From Benincasa hispida (Eukaryota; Streptophyta; Magnoliopsida; Cucurbitales; Cucurbitaceae), in contig NC_052354.1 of assembly GCF_009727055.1 (NCBI RefSeq), forward strand, positions 53,304,960 to 53,368,959: a stretch of 64,000 nucleotides of DNA, read 5' to 3'. Shown in pieces: positions 59,175 to 64,000 of this stretch. Every line of letters begins with the position of its first letter. Positions within the stretch are counted from its first letter, which is position 1. The position numbers were made by a program, and so were the translations under genes. The notes below the pieces were generated by a model that did no database searches, was not told where the DNA came from, and saw only the letters and a list, made by a program, of their open reading frames with translations.

Positions 59175-59763
59175 ACTTCCGTATTGGTTGAGTGTTGTTG
59201 TGCATTACAATCCTGGAACACGATCAGATTGGTATTTTCTTCTGTCTTATGTGCCAAGTATGACTAGTTTTGTCGAGTTTTTATTTTTATCGAGTTTTCT
59301 GGTCCTTCGGTCCTACAAGAGAAAGGTTCAAATATTATAGACCATTAATTCAGATTGATGGGGCTCATCTCTATAGAAAGTATAAGGGGAAATTATTGAC
59401 TACCTTATCTATTGATGCAAACAACATATATTTTTCCTTGATTTTGCTATTGTTGAAAGAGAAAACTCATCCAGTTGGTCATGGTTTCTATGGGCATTGC
59501 GTGAATATGTTACTAAACAAGATGGTATTTGCTTGATTTCTGATAGACATAAAGGCGTTCTTGCTGTAATTAACAATGAGGAAATAGGTTAGAGTGAACT
59601 TAGAGTGTACAATCGATATTTTCTTCATCATATTGCTAGTAATTTCAATACAAAATAAAAATTGAAGAAACTAAAAGATTTGGTGTTTAAGACAAGAAAC
59701 CAACACCAAAGGTGCAAGTTTACTAGGTTCATGAAAGAGTTGAAGCAATTGAACCTTGAGTGC

Positions 59764-60107
59764 TAGGGGTGTTCATGGGTTGGGTTGTGTTGGGTTGAAG
59801 GACATTTTAGACCTAACCCAATTGTTCAATTTGTTAATTTCTTCAACCCAAATAACTCTTATTAAAAATTTATCACATTCATGTTATTTATTTAAATTTA
59901 TGCTTTAAAAAGAAGTAGGATGTTAATATGGAAAAAAATATATATTTAATTATTTTCATTTATTGAATTAAGATTTGAACATAATTTCAATTTATATAAT
60001 GAATTTTTCTTTCCAAAGTGTTAAAAAAATATTTTTAGGAGTTATTGGAAAATAAATTATAAAAAACCTTAAATAAATATATGTATATATAATTGTACCA
60101 TAAGTTA

Positions 60108-60139
<32 letters not shown>

Positions 60140-62375
60140 TAAAGTTAATAATAAGCTTGGGTTGGTTCGGATTATTTTAGGTGAACTCATATGAAGGAAT
60201 TCTTATACAAGAGTACCTATGAGTAGAAGCGGATCTTTCCAATTCATTGTGACAGAATTTCCACATATACATTCAAACATACAAATATGCATTCACAACG
60301 CTAAATTACTGGTATGCTTAAAGGATAAATAAATAAGAGACCGAGAGAACATACCGGTTGAAGACTTTTCTTCACTTGAAATCTCGCTTTCTCCACGAAC
60401 GACCTCTTGCTCTCACTAGACCAACAAGTAATTGTCCAGCGACAACCTGGTCGTCTACACGAATAACTTCACACGAACACAAGGAAACGAGGACGACATC
60501 ACCACTCGAGCCCTCAGTATTCTCAGAGTGAGAATCCAAAGGGTGGGCTTTATTCAGATTTGGTAAAGGGGAGGAGGAAAATATATCGTATACAACGATT
60601 AAGCAAGTGGGAGAAAGACTCGTCTATCATATAGACAAAATGTTTGATCGTTTAGGTGAAGTATATGATTGTGTAGGGAAAGCTAAGTGATCGTCTATAC
60701 GATCGTTTAGTAAAGCTCTGGCGCTAAACGATCATTTAGTAAAAGATAAGCGATCGTTTAGTAACTTCATGACTCTGATCGACCTACTTACGAGTGTAAG
60801 CAATCATTCAGTAAACAACACTATCATATAGGCTCTGATTTACTAAGCGATGACTCTCTTTTAAATCGCAATACACCTTGAGCTATTTAAGCGTCTCAAA
60901 ATGATTCTTCGTCTTACTCATCAGTTACGAAAACAAAAGAGACGCCGACCAATTATCCCATAATTGTCCAATTAATAAATAATAAATATAATCACATTAT
61001 ATTCACAACCTATGATTTAATATCATATATTAACCATAGTATTTTTTTCTCCACAAGATATAAATCATATTTATATCCAATTTCCTCCAAATTAATGTAT
61101 TTCATACATAAAGTCAATTATATCATATATAATCGAACTTCCTCTTGTCAATTCGAACATTTCAAACTGACTCAATAAGCTACCAAGGTGACCTTATCGA
61201 CCTATGGTTCGAAGCTCCAATGGTACGTGAATAACTGACTAAACTCTTTAGCCACGATATCCACCATCCGTTAACTACCAGACATTCCACTAAAAACCGA
61301 CAGTTGAACTCTTCCTACTACAAATATATTTCTATGTCCATCGGATATAACCAATCATCAGTACGATAACACTTCACAGATGCTCGTAAGTACAACTGGG
61401 ACAATTTACCATTTTTCCCCTATAGTTACATCTTACTCCTTAAGTACCACTGATCCCTCTAATGAACAATACAACATAGTCCTATTATGTGTGAACACCT
61501 CTCGGACCATAAGAAGGTGTGTGACGCCACATCGTTCAAGCCCCAGGATCAACCATTAAGGGAGTAATCTATCTATTTACCCATGCTTCGGGCAAAGAGT
61601 GAACTCCATCTTGTGTAGCTGAGTTCCCAGCTCCCAAATCAGACGAATCCTCAAAGTGGTAGGTTTGAGTCGGCGCTTTGGCCACTCGCACCCAAGCAAA
61701 TCAAAGAACCGCCCTCGATGGCAGGAGTTTCCAACTCAGTAAGGATTGAGGTCATGTTACCTATAGTCATCCTAGTGAAGTGAAGTCTCTGTCACGAACG
61801 GGGTTATATGACGAGACGTTAACAATTCGTGGTCAGGTCTTACAAACTCTTTGTATAGGACGCCCCCGCTTGCACGTCCACACATGAATGATCAGGATCA
61901 AATCATTTATAGCAAGTCACAACCTTTGTAACTATTCCACAAAGCAGGCTATATCCGTAGTGTTATCAGGATAAGGTTTCCTTCCTATATCCATATACTA
62001 CAGGCCATTTTGGTTGTCACTTAAGACATGATCCACTTGTATGTCACCACATACATGCTTAAGTTACATAATGAAAACCAGGGATTTTAGTTTTTTGGTT
62101 TGTGGTAAAGCAAATAAAAGATCAAATATGTAAAGTCAAGAAGTGAAGTAAATATCATATATTATACATCACAAACGTTCATACAAAATGTGTTTACAAA
62201 CTACAGAACACGAGACTTAAGGCATTATCCCCAACACCATGAACTAACCCAACCTACAAAATTTTCATTTTTTGAACTCAACCTAACCCAAATGAGTTGA
62301 TAATCCAACCTAAACCCATGGATTAGGTTGGATTGATCGGTTTGATTGGGTCATCGAGTTTTTTGAACACCCTTA
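59764..62375. mobile_element. hAT-like MITE (567 bp without its own insertion), TSD TTGAGTGC/CTGAGTGC
   Basis: Ends are TAGGGGTGTTC on the left and GAACACCCTTA on the right, inverted repeats with one mismatch. The flanking 8 bases are ttgagtgc (59756-59763) and ctgagtgc (62376-62383), one mismatch; 8 bp is the hAT size. Removal restores a continuous transposase reading (LNLEC then LEYFSD). The interior is rich in ttgggttg / caaccca repeats. A TA run lies at 60108-60134. The element contains a later 2-kb LTR insertion. Confidence 0.85.
60192..62236 (-). mobile_element. Solo LTR (2045 bp, long form) inside the hAT-like element
   Basis: On the minus strand it starts TGTTGGGGATAATGCC and ends AGAATTCCTTCA. 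The flanking five bases tcata / ccatg match at three positions, so the target duplication is weak, but the host repeat resumes cleanly. The ACGATCGT cluster lies at 60585-60860, and the conserved middle (61170-61960) is easily aligned with 22990-23720 and 26890-27690. No coding sequence. Confidence 0.82.
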
Positions 62376-63147
62376 CTGAGTGCCTTGAATATTTTTCTGA
62401 TATTAACTTGAAAAATTGGAAACAATCCCATGATGGTGGGTACTACTATAGATGGATGACAAACAATGTAGCTGAATGTACGAATGAGATCTTTAAAGTT
62501 GCTAGAATGTTACGGATTACTTCTTTGGTCAGGCTAACATTCTATCACACAATACTATATTTTGAACATCAAAGATAAGAGATAAGCGAAATACTCAATC
62601 GTGGGGGCATATATACAAAATATGCCATGAAAAAGCTTAAGAGGTGAGAAAAACGAGCATCTGTACATATAGTGACATCTATTGATAGAGAAACCCAAAC
62701 TTTTGAAGTACAAACTGGCATAAGTATGATTTATCTCTATAAAGGCCAACACACACAAGTTGCGAGCTTGAAAGAAGGGGCTTGTTCTTGTAATAAATGA
62801 CAGTCATTGAAGATTCCATGTTCTCATATAATTGCGGTTTATAATTACATGTGTTTGACATACCTACCTCTTATTGATGAATGCTACAAATTTCAAGCGA
62901 TGCTACGAATGTCACTTCCATCCAATACAACATCCAGATTATTGGTAAGGACTATCATTTACAGAAGTTCGTTCAAATGTGGACTTACTAAAAGATTAGG
63001 GTCGCCTAAAAAGTACGAAAATTCATCATAAAATGGATTGGAGAGAGACTAGCCAAAAAATTTGATGTACAATTTGCAAAGGAGAGGACATAACAAGAGT
63101 ACTTGTCCACAATGTACAAGATGCTTCCTCTTTGGGCCATTGATGAC

Positions 63148-63340
63148 CTTGTTATGTAATGAACTTTTTTATGTAATTGAATTTGTTATGTAATGGATTT
63201 TGTTATATAATTAAATTTGTTATGTAATGGAACTTTTTATGTAATTGAAATTGTTATATAATGGATTTTGTTATGTATTTGAATTTGTTATGTAATGGAT
63301 TTTTTTTATGTAATAGACTTTGTTATGAAATTGACTATAT
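63148..63340. repeat. Minisatellite of ~20-base units (ttgttatgtaatggatt type)
   Basis: About nine tandem units built from gttatgtaat(g/t)(g/a)a(a/t)tt, imperfect, between the MULE transposase and the PMD fragment. Confidence 0.8.
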
Positions 63341-63376
63341 TAATATATGTTTATACTCTTTCAGTGTTTGTGCATC

Positions 63377-64000
63377 ATGGATCCTAGTCCTTCTAATCCT
63401 TTGTAACTAAATCAACAAAATATCCATCGTTCACAACCAATATAGGATAGTTCTTCTACTGTTGTTTTGGACTATCGAAGAAGGTAGCATCTGCACAACG
63501 TACTATACCATTTGATACACGTATTATGCCTTACGTACAACAGACTGGTTTTCTTAGGGTTGCACAAATTGGATTTATCTAACTGGATTGACACCCCATT
63601 ACTACTTTAGTAGAGTGTTGGAGACCTAAAACCCACACATTTCACATGCTTGTGGGAAATGCATAATTACATTGTAGGATGTTGAAATTAGTTTGGGCTA
63701 TGAATGGGCGGAGAACTTGTGAAAGTTTCATTGTAATATGATTGAAAAATTGTTTGTGACAATCTTTGGGGCGTTCGACCAGATGATATGAAAGGCTCAA
63801 GATTGAGTATCCCTTGGTTAGTGTCTAAATTTTCAAATTTGTCTCCCGACGGCAACAACATTAGCTTACGGAGGTATACACAAGCATATATTATGCAGTT
63901 TATTGAAGGATTTTTGTTTGTTGACAAGTTAAACACTATGGTACATCTTATGTTTCTCCGCTGCTGGTTGATTTCGAGCATGCTGATACGTACTCCTGGG
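63377..64000 (+). pseudogene. Plant mobile domain (PMD) fragment, broken and cut by the window end
   Basis: From an ATG at 63377 (MDPSPSNP) decayed frames give YVQQTGFLRVAQIGFI, then LVECWRPKTHTFHMLVGNA in one frame with stops. From about 63756 a second stretch without stops contains DNLWGVRPDDMKGSRLS, then SPDGNNISLRRYTQAYIMQF and FVDKLNTMVHLMFL. After a frameshift near 63962, LVDFEHADTYSW follows. These are the landmarks of the PMD (aminotransferase-like, MAIN/MAIL-related) family: RP-x-THTFH, GxRPxDxKGSRL, RYxRAYI, VHLMFL. PMD genes occur both as host genes and as cargo of MULEs and retroelements. Adjacency to a MULE transposase in the same orientation suggests the latter. Confidence 0.8.

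Larger units (their letters stand above)
58589..63050 (+). pseudogene. MuDR-type (MULE) transposase remnant, interrupted by a hAT-like element and a solo LTR
   Basis: Order: MuDR N-terminal domain (58634-58876); a stop-broken middle; the catalytic DDE region with PLIQIDGAHLYRKYKGKLLT (59341-59400) and LSIDANN, then CLISDRHKGVLAVINNEE in a shifted frame (59531-59585); a TRNQHQRCKFTRFMKEL helix region (59690-59745). After the insertion (59764-62375) come LEYFSDINLKNWKQSHDGG and MTNNVAECTNEIFK (62384-62500), then a SWIM zinc finger (CSCN...IPCSHIIAVYNY, 62785-62850). First Asp, DRH and SWIM are diagnostic of MULE transposases. Several stops and frameshifts make it inactive. Confidence 0.85.

Overview
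This window is plant nuclear DNA, most likely from a cucurbit. It is very AT-rich, its genes are split by short GT..AG introns, and most of its length is decayed transposable elements. The cucurbit call is inference: three blue-copper genes on the minus strand have the glutamine-type copper site known from cucumber stellacyanin, and several small inverted-repeat elements look like families I associate with cucurbit genomes. I recognise no rRNA, tRNA or CRISPR.

Genes. (1) 8103-9753, plus strand: a four-exon gene for a 423-residue protein with an N-terminal KIX-like domain and an LxLxL (EAR-type) motif, probably a transcription co-regulator. (2) 12446-13804, minus: a two-exon stellacyanin-like phytocyanin. 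(3) 38860-41950, minus: a three-exon gene whose exons join in phase into a phytocyanin with two copper domains separated by a Pro/Ser-rich linker. (4) 49950-51478, minus: a two-exon single-domain phytocyanin closely related to the first domain of gene 3. Genes 3 and 4 both have a CACGTG box just upstream of a TATA-like sequence.

Layout. 1-7 kb is intergenic, with a repeat-end fragment, a degenerate 0.9-kb tandem duplication and a hairpin element. 8-14 kb holds genes 1 and 2. 14-17 kb holds small inverted-repeat elements. 17.2-38.6 kb is a 21-kb block made of two related, dead Ty1/copia retrotransposons placed head to head (minus element 17192-26160, plus element 26176-38608). Both are riddled with inserted solo LTRs, many with matching or near-matching 5-bp target duplications. 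38.8-51.5 kb holds genes 3 and 4, with a solo LTR, a minisatellite and small DNA elements between them. 54-64 kb is a decayed MuDR-type (MULE) transposon followed by a plant-mobile-domain (PMD) fragment that runs off the window. Inside the MULE is a hAT-like element, and inside that a 2-kb solo LTR. Its 5' part is also present as an apparently identical 2.56-kb tandem copy with an undetermined base (n, 56616) at the junction, which looks like an assembly artefact.

The recurring theme is one family of LTRs (TGTTGGGG... to ...TTCCTTCA, 0.8-2.1 kb) present at least eight times with no coding region attached. The long form carries a variable cluster of ACGATCGT palindromes. I found no clear new defence or metabolic system. 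The best candidates for follow-up are the KIX/EAR protein, the two-domain phytocyanin, the ACGATCGT-bearing LTR family and the MULE/PMD association.
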